Below, one piece after another: positions 21,257-28,502 of a DNA stretch of 64,000 nt; the first letter of the stretch is position 1; each line of letters opens with the position of its first letter. Where the stretch lies: assembly GCA_021730785.1 (NCBI GenBank), contig JAKFWF010000024.1:82566-146565 (forward strand). The letters run 5' to 3'. Source of the DNA: Hyphomicrobiaceae bacterium (GTDB taxonomy: Bacteria > Pseudomonadota > Alphaproteobacteria > Rhizobiales > Hyphomicrobiaceae). A program made the position numbers and the translations under genes. The notes beneath the pieces were generated by a model. The model worked only from the letters and a program-made list of their open reading frames with translations. It was not told the origin of the DNA and made no database searches.

Positions 21257-21673
21257 GTGATCGTGATGACCTACGACTTGCCGGAGGAAGGGCCGTCTTT
21301 TGGCCCCAGCGATGCCGTGCGCATGATGGCCAACAAACCGCGCCCACCCCGAGGACCCGGCAATGGCAACGATCAGGACGGCCGCACCGGGCTCGTCACC
21401 AAGACCCGGCCGAAGACCAAGAAGCCGAGCCTGTACAAGGTGCTGCTGCTCAACGACGACTATACGCCGATGGAGTTCGTCATTCACGTTCTCGAGAAGT
21501 ATTTCAGCAAGGGCCGCGAAGAGGCCACACGCATCATGCTGCATGTGCACCAGAAGGGCGTCGGCGTCTGTGGCGTGTTCACCTACGAGGTTGCCGAAAC
21601 CAAAGTGACGCAGGTCATGGACGTGGCCCGGCAGAATGGCCATCCTCTGCAATGCACCATGGAGAAGGAGTAG
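21257..21673 (+). CDS. clpS: ATP-dependent Clp protease adaptor ClpS
   Basis: A 138-residue N-degron adaptor that binds proteins with destabilising N-termini and hands them to ClpAP. The conserved core is [20 protein letters not shown], followed by [27 protein letters not shown], the hydrophobic pocket and the ClpA contact surface. The N-terminal 45 residues are a flexible Pro/Gly-rich leader. clpA follows after 5 bp. Confidence 0.96.
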   Translation: MIVMTYDLPEEGPSFGPSDAVRMMANKPRPPRGPGNGNDQDGRTGLVTKTRPKTKKPSLYKVLLLNDDYTPMEFVIHVLEKYFSKGREEATRIMLHVHQKGVGVCGVFTYEVAETKVTQVMDVARQNGHPLQCTMEKE

Positions 21674-21678
21674 ACGAG

Positions 21679-24123
21679 TTGCCGGCATTCTCGCAAAGCC
21701 TTGAAACGTCGCTCCATCGCGCCCTGGAGTACGCCAACGAGCGCAAGCACGAATATGCGACGCTTGAGCACTTGCTGCTGTCGTTGCTCGATGATCGTGA
21801 TGCGGCGGGCGTGCTGCGGGCCTGCTCGGTCGATGTCGAGGCACTGCGCACGCGCATCACCGAATACCTCGATACCGAACTGCAGTCCCTCGTCGTCAAG
21901 GGTCCGCCGGAAGCATCTCCCACCCAGGGGTTCCAGCGCGTCATCCACCGCGCCGTCGTGCACGTGCAGTCTTCGGGGCGCGATGAAGTGACTGGCGCCA
22001 ACGTTCTCGTCGCCATGTTCGCCGAACGTGAGAGCCATGCCGCATTTTTCCTGCAAGAACAGGATATGACGCGGTTCGATGCGGTCCAGTATATCAGTCA
22101 CGGGATCGCCAAACGTCCAGGTATGTCGGAGCCCCGGCCCGTGCGCGGATCAGATGACGATAACAACGGCAGCGAAACCGCAGAGGGCAAAAAAGGCGGC
22201 ACCGATGCGCTCGCCACCTACTGCGTCAACCTGAACAAGAAGGCGGCCGAGGGTCGGGTCGATCCCCTGATCGGCCGCGAGCAGGAGGTCATGCGCACCA
22301 TCCAGGTGCTGTGCCGCCGGCAAAAGAACAACCCGCTGTTCGTCGGCGATCCAGGCGTCGGCAAGACCGCCATCGCCGAGGGACTGGCCCGCAAGATCAT
22401 CAAGAAGGAAGTGCCCGAAGTCCTCCTGGACGCAACCATCTTCTCCCTCGACATGGGCGCGCTGCTGGCCGGCACGCGCTATCGCGGTGATTTCGAGGAG
22501 CGGCTCAAAGCCGTGATGAAGGAGATCGAGAACTACAAGGGCGCGATCCTGTTCATCGACGAGATCCACACCGTGATCGGCGCGGGCGCGACGTCGGGCG
22601 GCGCCATGGACGCCTCGAACCTGCTCAAGCCCGCGCTGCAATCGGGCACGCTGCGCTGCGTCGGCTCCACCACCTACAAGGAATACCGCCAGCACTTCGA
22701 GAAGGACCGCGCGCTCGTGCGCCGCTTCCAGAAGATCGACGTGAAAGAGCCCTCGATTGCCGACACGATCGAGATCCTCAAGGGCTTGAAGTCGGTGTTC
22801 GAGGACTACCACAAACTCAAGTACACCAACGAGGCGATCAAGGCGGCGGTCGAGCTGTCGGCCAAGTACATCAACGATCGCAAGCTGCCCGACAAGGCGA
22901 TCGATGTGATCGACGAGAGCGGCGCCTCGCAGATGCTGGTGCCCGAGGGCAAGCGCAAGAAGAAGATCACCGTGAAGGAGATCGAGGCCACGGTCGCGAC
23001 CATGGCGCGCATCCCACCGAAGACCGTGACGAAGAGCGATGCCGAGGTGCTGGGCGCGCTGGAAAAGGACATGAAGCGCCTGGTGTTCGGCCAGGATGCG
23101 GCGATCACGGCGCTGGCATCGGCGATCAAGCTCGCCCGTGCTGGCCTGCGCGAGCCCGAGAAGCCGATCGGCTGCTACCTGTTCTCAGGCCCGACCGGTG
23201 TCGGCAAGACGGAAGTCGCCAAGCAGCTCGCGGCCCTCATGGGCGTCGAACTGCTGCGCTTCGACATGTCGGAATACATGGAAAAGCACACGGTCAGCCG
23301 CCTGATCGGCGCGCCGCCGGGCTACGTCGGTTTCGACCAGGGCGGCTTGCTGACCGACGGCATCGACCAGCACCCGCATTCCGTGCTGCTGTTGGATGAG
23401 ATCGAGAAGGCGCACCCTGATCTCTACAACATCCTGCTGCAGGTCATGGACCACGGCAAGCTGACCGACCACAACGGCAAGGCGGTCGACTTCCGCAACG
23501 TCATCCTGATCATGACGACGAATGCGGGTGCAGCCGACCTGGCGAAACCCGCGCTCGGTTTCAACCGCTCGAAGCGCGAGGGCGAGGACACCGAGGCGAT
23601 CAACCGGATGTTCACGCCGGAGTTTCGCAATCGCCTCGATGCGGTCATCCCGTTCAGCGGCCTGCCGCAGGATGTCATCACCAAGGTGGTCGAGAAGTTC
23701 ATCTTCCAGCTGGAAGCCCAGCTGGCCGACCGCGGCGTGACGATCGAGCTGTCGGAGCCGGCCGCCAAGTGGATCGCGGAAAAAGGCTACGACGAGAAGT
23801 TCGGCGCGCGTCCACTGGCCCGCGTCATCCAGGAGCACATCAAGAAGCCGCTGGCCGACGAACTGCTGTTTGGCAAGCTCGAACACGGCGGCACGGTCAA
23901 GGTGCTCGTCGTCGGCAAGGGCGAGGAGGCGAAGCTCGGCTTCGAGTACATCGCCGGCGAGCCCAAGAAGGGCAAGTCGCGCGAGGACGACGAGGATGAC
24001 GACGATACGCCCGAGAAGGCGCTGATCGAGGCGACGTCGCGCAAGGCGTTGCCTGGCCCGAAGAAAAAGCGTACGCGTTCGACCGGCACCGTGCCGAGCG
24101 TGCCGAAGCCGAAGGACGAGTAG
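21679..24123 (+). CDS. clpA: ATP-dependent Clp protease ATP-binding subunit ClpA
   Basis: An 814-residue AAA+ unfoldase that feeds substrates to ClpP. The start is a TTG at 21679-21681, chosen because it gives the family N-terminus [32 protein letters not shown] and follows a GGAGAAGGAG ribosome site. A longer open frame from 21139 overlaps clpS and is rejected. Two nucleotide-binding domains follow the N-domain: Walker A GDPGVGKT in the first and GPTGVGKT in the second. The C-terminus is a Lys/Asp-rich tail of about 50 residues, longer than in E. coli ClpA. clpS-clpA forms a tight operon. Confidence 0.97.
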   Translation: MPAFSQSLETSLHRALEYANERKHEYATLEHLLLSLLDDRDAAGVLRACSVDVEALRTRITEYLDTELQSLVVKGPPEASPTQGFQRVIHRAVVHVQSSGRDEVTGANVLVAMFAERESHAAFFLQEQDMTRFDAVQYISHGIAKRPGMSEPRPVRGSDDDNNGSETAEGKKGGTDALATYCVNLNKKAAEGRVDPLIGREQEVMRTIQVLCRRQKNNPLFVGDPGVGKTAIAEGLARKIIKKEVPEVLLDATIFSLDMGALLAGTRYRGDFEERLKAVMKEIENYKGAILFIDEIHTVIGAGATSGGAMDASNLLKPALQSGTLRCVGSTTYKEYRQHFEKDRALVRRFQKIDVKEPSIADTIEILKGLKSVFEDYHKLKYTNEAIKAAVELSAKYINDRKLPDKAIDVIDESGASQMLVPEGKRKKKITVKEIEATVATMARIPPKTVTKSDAEVLGALEKDMKRLVFGQDAAITALASAIKLARAGLREPEKPIGCYLFSGPTGVGKTEVAKQLAALMGVELLRFDMSEYMEKHTVSRLIGAPPGYVGFDQGGLLTDGIDQHPHSVLLLDEIEKAHPDLYNILLQVMDHGKLTDHNGKAVDFRNVILIMTTNAGAADLAKPALGFNRSKREGEDTEAINRMFTPEFRNRLDAVIPFSGLPQDVITKVVEKFIFQLEAQLADRGVTIELSEPAAKWIAEKGYDEKFGARPLARVIQEHIKKPLADELLFGKLEHGGTVKVLVVGKGEEAKLGFEYIAGEPKKGKSREDDEDDDDTPEKALIEATSRKALPGPKKKRTRSTGTVPSVPKPKDE

Positions 24124-24176
24124 TAGTCTCGGCTGGCGAGCGGGCGCCATGCCCCTCGCATCACCAGTGGGTACGC

Positions 24177-24449
24177 ATGAGCATCCCCTTTGCGCTGGCG
24201 CTCTACTTCCTGATCTGGTGGACGCTGCTGTTCGCGGTCCTGCCGGTCGTCAGGGCAAAGACGCAAGGCGAGGCGGGTGAAATCGTGCCTGGCACGCCCG
24301 AGGGTGCACCCTCCCGGCTCATGATGGGGCGCGTCGTGCTGGTCAACTCGATCGTCGCTGCGCTCGTGTTCGGCGTCGTCGCGTGGGCGATGCAGACCTA
24401 CATCCCGGCCATCAGCGACGTGGTGCAGGGCGCTGGCGCCAAGCCTTGA
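24177..24449 (+). CDS. DUF1467 small membrane protein
   Basis: A 90-residue protein with two membrane segments, one at the N-terminus (FALALYFLIWWTLLFAVLPV) and one near the C-terminus (IVAALVFGVVAWAM). The match to DUF1467 includes the short basic loop and the conserved WWTLLFAVLP. This family is near-universal in alphaproteobacteria and has no known function. It starts 53 bp after clpA. Confidence 0.82.
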   Translation: MSIPFALALYFLIWWTLLFAVLPVVRAKTQGEAGEIVPGTPEGAPSRLMMGRVVLVNSIVAALVFGVVAWAMQTYIPAISDVVQGAGAKP

Positions 24450-24472
24450 ACCTGACTGTCGGCGTCGCGGCG

Positions 24473-24817
24473 TCAATCGCCGATGTTGGTTTCATCCGTG
24501 CACGCGTTTTTGATGTAGGTCGCAGCCGACACGCCGTTGCGGATGGCCGCTGCCCGGTCGCGCTCGGCGCTGGCCTTTGGCTGCGGGCCGCTTGCCACGC
24601 AGAACAGGCCCGGTTGCAGGCCTTGGTATTTGCGGGTCTCGATCGTCTGTCCCCAGCCGCCGTTGGTAAAGGCGGTCGCCTGATCCCGCGACGGCGAGCA
24701 GAAGGCGATGGCATACCATCCGCACACCTGCTTGGCTGCGGCCGGCGGTATGAACAGGGCCGTGCCGACGATGACGATGCCGGCGAACTGCAGCACTGTA
24801 TGACGCTTCAAGAGCAC
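24473..24817 (-). CDS. Secreted protein of unknown function
   Basis: A 114-residue protein with a likely N-terminal signal peptide (hydrophobic FAGIVIVGTALFIPP, then AAAKQ), so it is probably periplasmic. The mature part holds four cysteines (CGWY, FCSPS, FCVAS, NACTD) that could form two disulfides. I do not recognise a family. It converges on the DUF1467 gene with 23 bp between stops and is divergent from mbfA across the iron-box region. Confidence 0.5.
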   Translation of the reverse strand: MLLKRHTVLQFAGIVIVGTALFIPPAAAKQVCGWYAIAFCSPSRDQATAFTNGGWGQTIETRKYQGLQPGLFCVASGPQPKASAERDRAAAIRNGVSAATYIKNACTDETNIGD

Positions 24818-24968
24818 GGGACAGTTTCCTTGTGCAACTGGGGCAACCGGGTTTTGGCCGCACGCTATCGCACTTCATGGCGCGTCTCCACCCCGGTCAA
24901 AGGGGGCCGATCACACCACCCTCGCGATTGTTTCAGCGATCGTGTGCCTTGTCAGCTGCCCGCTTGCG

Positions 24969-24987
24969 CTTTAGAAGAATTCTAAAG
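24969..24987. promoter_or_regulatory. Irr-type iron control element (ICE) upstream of mbfA
   Basis: CTTTAGAAGAATTCTAAAG, with inverted arms TTTAGAA and TTCTAAA separated by three bases, ends 23 bp before the mbfA start. The arms are perfect. This matches the known iron control element bound by Irr, a haem-responsive Fur-family regulator. In Agrobacterium and Bradyrhizobium mbfA is repressed by Irr under low iron; the position near the start fits repression. Confidence 0.85.
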
Positions 24988-25010
24988 TCTGAGTCACCAG
25001 GGCCCGCCAC

Positions 25011-25967
25011 ATGAAGCGCATTGCCGAACTGACCGAGCCCGAGGTACTGGCGCTCGCCATCTCCAACGAGGAGGAGGATGCGCGCATCTACCTGAATTTC
25101 GCGGCCAAGCTGCGTCCGCTTTATCCCGCGTCGGCCACCGTGTTCGACGAGATGGCGGTGGAAGAGCAGGACCACCGGCATCGTCTGCTGGCCCTGTTCG
25201 AGGCCAAGTTCGGCAAGGAGTTGCCCTACATCACGCGCCAGGACGTGCGCGGCTTCCTCAAGCGCCGGCCGGTCTGGCTGGCTGACGGTTTGCGCATCGA
25301 CGTCGCCCGTCGCCAGGCCGAGGTCATGGAGTTCGAGGCGGCCAACTTCTACGCCAAGTCGGCCGAGCGCGCGCGCGACACCGACGTGCGCAAGCTGCTG
25401 GGCGACCTGGCCGAGATCGAGAAGAAGCACGAGAGCCTTGCCGCCAAGCTCGGCGAGACGACGCTGACGCCTAACGTGAAGGCGGAGGAGGAGGCGACGC
25501 GCCAGCGCCTGTTCGTGCTGCAGGTCGTGCAGCCGGGCCTCGCCGGCCTGATCGACGGCTCGATTTCGACCCTGGCGCCGATTTTCGCCGCAGCGTTTGC
25601 GACGCACCGGCCGTGGGATGCGTTTCTGGTTGGCATGGCAGCCTCCATCGGCGCTGGCATTTCCATGGGGCTGACGGAAGCGCTGTCCGACGACGGCGAG
25701 ATCACCGGGCGCGGGCACCCCTGGATTCGCGGCGTGGTGTGCGGGCTCATGACCATGCTCGGCGGCCTTGGCCACACGCTTCCCTATCTGATCTCCGACT
25801 TCTGGACCGCGACCACGGTTGCCGGCATCGTGGTCGCGATCGAGCTCGCCGCCATCGCCTGGATCCGCTGGAAGTACATGGAGACGCCGTTCACCTCGGC
25901 CCTGGTGCAAGTGGTGCTCGGCGGCATCCTCGTGCTGCTGACCGGCATTTTCATCGGCAGCAGCTGA
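25011..25967 (+). CDS. mbfA: Membrane-bound ferritin MbfA (ferritin-like plus VIT1 domain)
   Basis: A 318-residue iron exporter. Residues 1 to about 150 are a rubrerythrin/erythrin di-iron domain with clustered acidic and His residues (NEEEDARIY, EEQDHRH, EFEAANFY, EIEKKHE). Residues from about 170 are a VIT1/CCC1-type membrane domain with several hydrophobic segments beginning at GLAGLIDGSISTLAPIFAA. The family exports iron under excess iron and low pH. It sits alone behind a perfect iron control element. Confidence 0.94.
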   Translation: MKRIAELTEPEVLALAISNEEEDARIYLNFAAKLRPLYPASATVFDEMAVEEQDHRHRLLALFEAKFGKELPYITRQDVRGFLKRRPVWLADGLRIDVARRQAEVMEFEAANFYAKSAERARDTDVRKLLGDLAEIEKKHESLAAKLGETTLTPNVKAEEEATRQRLFVLQVVQPGLAGLIDGSISTLAPIFAAAFATHRPWDAFLVGMAASIGAGISMGLTEALSDDGEITGRGHPWIRGVVCGLMTMLGGLGHTLPYLISDFWTATTVAGIVVAIELAAIAWIRWKYMETPFTSALVQVVLGGILVLLTGIFIGSS

Positions 25968-25991
25968 GGCTCGGACGGGGCTCGGACGGGG

Positions 25992-26018
25992 ACAGTCACC
26001 GACTTACCGCTCTCGCGG
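25992..26018 (+). repeat. Left copy of 27-bp repeat flanking the DGR
   Basis: This copy and 29871-29897 match at 24 of 27 positions: both begin ACAGTCACCGAC and end CGCTCTCGCGG, with three differences in the four bases between. A short tandem GCTCGGACGGG precedes the left copy. The pair brackets the target-avd-RT cassette. It may be a dispersed chromosomal repeat rather than a mobility boundary. Confidence 0.55.
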
Positions 26019-26163
26019 CAAGGCGATCGCGTTCGGGCAGTCTTGCCGGCCGAAAAGGGCCGACCACCGCCCTCTGCCCCTCGCCCTCTGCCCCTCGTTG
26101 CAGCTGTCATGGACATGCGGTACGCTCTGACCACTGTTTACCCGGGGCACGCGCGCGACGTTC

Positions 26164-28071
26164 ATGGCAAATAAGATCTTCATCAATTACCGGCGCAAGG
26201 AGAGTCTGAAGGACGCGCGCCACCTGGCGACGCTGCTCGATACGGGGCCGTTCCGCGGCCGCGTGTTCATCGACACCAAGGGCCTCGACGGCGCGTCGGA
26301 CTGGCTGCACGAACTCGAGCGCCAGGTGGCGGGCAGCGTCGCGATGATCTCGGTGATCTGCAAGGACTGGATCGACATTCCAGCCGACGGCGGCGGCCGG
26401 CGCATCGACCTCGAAAACGACTTCGTGCGCTTCGAGCTCGCCGAAGCCTTCCGCCGCAGCATCCCGGTGATCCCCGTCCTGGTCGATGGCGCGCGCATGC
26501 CGGCCGCCGAAAAGCTGCCGCCGAATCTGCTGCTGCTGTCGCGGCCCCAGGCGAACCTGCTGCGTGCCGAGACCTTCGAGGCGGACGTCGCCAAGATCGC
26601 CGCCCGCGTGCAGAACGACATCCGGCTGAACAGCCGGCGTGGATTGCCCGGCTGGGTGACCGGGGTGATCGCGGCCGGCGCGCTGGCAGCCGGCACGGCG
26701 GCGGGGCCGTTCGTGATGCCGTTGGTGGGGGTTGGCCCGCAGGCGCCGCCGCCGACCAATGCCGAGGCGGCGCGGCGGATCGGGGAATTGGAGCGGCAGT
26801 TGGCCGATGCCGACCGGGTGGCGCGATCGGCCCAGGCGGCGCGGCTCAAGGCCGAGGGTGAGGTGGCGACGGCGCAAGGCGAGGTGAAGGCCGCGCAAGC
26901 CGAAGTCGCGCGTGTCACGGCCGCGCGCGATGCGGCGCGCAAGGATGCGGCCGACCAGCGCACGCTCGTCGAAGCGCGCACGGCGGAGGTCGCCGGCACC
27001 AAAGCGGCACTGGCCGAGGAGACGGCGCGCCGCACGCGCAGCGAAACCGAAACGCAGAACGCGCAAGCGGCCCTGGCTGCCGTCATGAAATCGCTGGATA
27101 GGGCCACGTCCGAGCGGGACGCGGCGGCAAAGGCATTGGACGGAGCGCAACGCGAAATTGCGGCGTTGAAAGAAAAACCACCCACCCCGCGCGACCGCAT
27201 CGCAGCCCTGCCCCCCGGCAGCGGTCAGTCGGCCCGCGACTGCGACGACAAAGACGCAAGCGGCCAGTTCATCTGCCCGGAGCTGGTGGTGGTGCCGGCG
27301 GGCACCGGTCAACTCGGCTCGCCGAAGTCCGAGAAACAACGGTTGGACGAGGACGGCCCCGGTGGCAAGCCGGTGATCTTGCGCATCAAGGAGCCCTTCG
27401 CCGTCGGCCGTTTCGCCGTCACGCGAGGGGAATTCGCTGCCTTCGTGCGGGCGAAGTCCTACGACCCCAAGGGCTGCAATGCCTGGGCCGGAACCGCGTG
27501 GAAATTCGACGAGAAAAAGTCGTGGCGCGATCCGGGCTTCGCCCAAGACGACGACCGGCATCCCGTCGTCTGCGTCAGCCATGCCGACGCCGAAGCCTAC
27601 GTCGCGTGGCTGAAAGAGAAGACCGGCAAAGCCTATACCTTGCTGTCCGAGGCGCAGCGGGAGTATGTGGCCCGGGCGGGCAAGGCGACGGCGTTCTGGT
27701 GGGACGACACGATCGGGCCGAACCAGGCGAACTACGACGCGCGGACGGTGTACGAAGGCGGTGGCAGCAAGGGCGATTGGCTGCAGCGGACAGTCCGGGT
27801 CGACAGCTTTGCTGCCAACCCCTGGGGGCTTTACAACGTACACGGCAATGTATGGGAGTGGACCCTGGATTGCTGGCATCCCAACAACGACGGCAATCCC
27901 GGTGATGGCAGTGCACGGACAAAAACTGGAGATTGCAGTCGCCGTGTCGTCCGCGGCGGTTCCTGGTACGACTTTCCCCAGACCCTCCGCGCCGCCTACC
28001 GCAACAGGAACACCGCCGACTACCGGAACGACTACCTCGGCTTCCGTGTCGGGAGGACGCTTACCCCCTGA
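26164..28071 (+). CDS. DGR target protein: TIR / membrane segment / coiled coil / FGE-sulfatase domain
   Basis: A 635-residue protein in four parts. Residues 1-150: a TIR domain (KIFINYRR, VFIDTKGLDGASDWLHEL, DFVRFELAEAF with Glu91 as candidate catalytic residue, PVIPVLVDGA). Residues 162-189: a hydrophobic membrane segment after a basic stretch. Residues 200-337: an Ala/Glu/Arg-rich coiled coil. Residues 372-635: a formylglycine-generating-enzyme/C-type-lectin fold ending RRVVRGGSW and GFRVG. Its last 40 residues (592-631) are the variable repeat; nine codons differ from the template. If the TIR end is cytoplasmic, the diversified domain lies outside the inner membrane. FGE-like folds in DGR targets bind ligands rather than modify sulfatases. 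TIR domains signal or cleave NAD. Confidence 0.93.
   Translation: MANKIFINYRRKESLKDARHLATLLDTGPFRGRVFIDTKGLDGASDWLHELERQVAGSVAMISVICKDWIDIPADGGGRRIDLENDFVRFELAEAFRRSIPVIPVLVDGARMPAAEKLPPNLLLLSRPQANLLRAETFEADVAKIAARVQNDIRLNSRRGLPGWVTGVIAAGALAAGTAAGPFVMPLVGVGPQAPPPTNAEAARRIGELERQLADADRVARSAQAARLKAEGEVATAQGEVKAAQAEVARVTAARDAARKDAADQRTLVEARTAEVAGTKAALAEETARRTRSETETQNAQAALAAVMKSLDRATSERDAAAKALDGAQREIAALKEKPPTPRDRIAALPPGSGQSARDCDDKDASGQFICPELVVVPAGTGQLGSPKSEKQRLDEDGPGGKPVILRIKEPFAVGRFAVTRGEFAAFVRAKSYDPKGCNAWAGTAWKFDEKKSWRDPGFAQDDDRHPVVCVSHADAEAYVAWLKEKTGKAYTLLSEAQREYVARAGKATAFWWDDTIGPNQANYDARTVYEGGGSKGDWLQRTVRVDSFAANPWGLYNVHGNVWEWTLDCWHPNNDGNPGDGSARTKTGDCSRRVVRGGSWYDFPQTLRAAYRNRNTADYRNDYLGFRVGRTLTP
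27938..28055 (+). repeat. DGR variable repeat (VR)
   Basis: The 3' end of the target gene, residues 592-631. Compared with the TR it differs at 27967, 27970, 27973, 27974, 27983, 27997, 28015, 28021, 28030 and 28033, all adenine in the TR. The affected residues are 602, 603, 604, 607, 612, 618, 620, 623 and 624. After the last variable base, 22 bases match exactly, and identity ends with a G at 28056 against a C in the TR, as at an IMH/IMH* boundary. Confidence 0.97.
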
Positions 28072-28085
28072 ATCTTTACCTCTTT

Positions 28086-28136
28086 ACCTCTCGGGGTCCA
28101 GGGGCGTAGCCCCTGGTCGCTACGGAATCGAGAGGT
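28086..28136 (+). promoter_or_regulatory. Nested hairpin downstream of VR
   Basis: An inner perfect stem CCAGGGGC-GTA-GCCCCTGG (28098-28116), 42 bp past the VR, lies within an outer stem ACCTCTCG (28086-28093) / CGAGAGGT (28129-28136). Hairpin or cruciform structures just downstream of VR are required for target recognition in the Bordetella phage DGR. No such hairpin follows the TR. The right outer arm contains the GAGAGG ribosome site of avd. There is no T-tract, so it is not a standard terminator. Confidence 0.75.
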
Positions 28137-28142
28137 GATGCG

Positions 28143-28502
28143 ATGGCGGACAATGCGAAGCGAACCGGTGCTGCACTCGAAGCGCACTACCAGTTCCTGC
28201 TCTGGCTCGGCCCGGCACTCGAGAAGTTCCCAAAGACCCACAAATTCACACTTGCCGATAGAATACAGAACCATTCACTCGATATTCTGGAAGCGCTTAT
28301 CGAGGCAACTTATACGCGGGAACGCCTCGTGCACCTGCGACGCGCGAATCTGGGGATAGAAAAACTCCGCTTCTTGCTACGACTCGCTGCTGACCTCAAA
28401 GTTCTGGATAAGCGTAAGTATGAATTTGCGGCTCGAACGCTGGATGAGACCGGCCGCTCGGTCGGGGCTTGGACAAAGGCACACAATGCCGCGACGGCAT
28501 GA
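28143..28502 (+). CDS. avd: DGR accessory variability determinant (Avd-like, four-helix bundle)
   Basis: A 119-residue helical protein of the bAvd/four-helix-bundle family. It has HYQFLLWLGPALEKFPKTHKF at the start, then DRIQNHSLDILEALIEATY and RLRFLLRLAADLKVL-like helices, and a basic surface. Avd forms a pentamer that binds the reverse transcriptase and template RNA and is needed for retrohoming. It lies between the target gene and the RT, behind a GAGAGG site, and overlaps the RT start by 17 bp, which suggests coupling. Confidence 0.9.
   Translation: MADNAKRTGAALEAHYQFLLWLGPALEKFPKTHKFTLADRIQNHSLDILEALIEATYTRERLVHLRRANLGIEKLRFLLRLAADLKVLDKRKYEFAARTLDETGRSVGAWTKAHNAATA

Noticed and set aside
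24450..24985. Plus-strand frame of 200 codons opposite the small secreted protein
   Set aside because: It begins inside the DUF1467 gene in another frame and crosses the mbfA control region; the minus-strand gene has a signal peptide and cysteine pattern.
27120..27922. Coiled-coil region of the target gene as a separate repeat protein
   Set aside because: It is continuous in frame with the TIR and FGE domains, with no internal stop or start signal.
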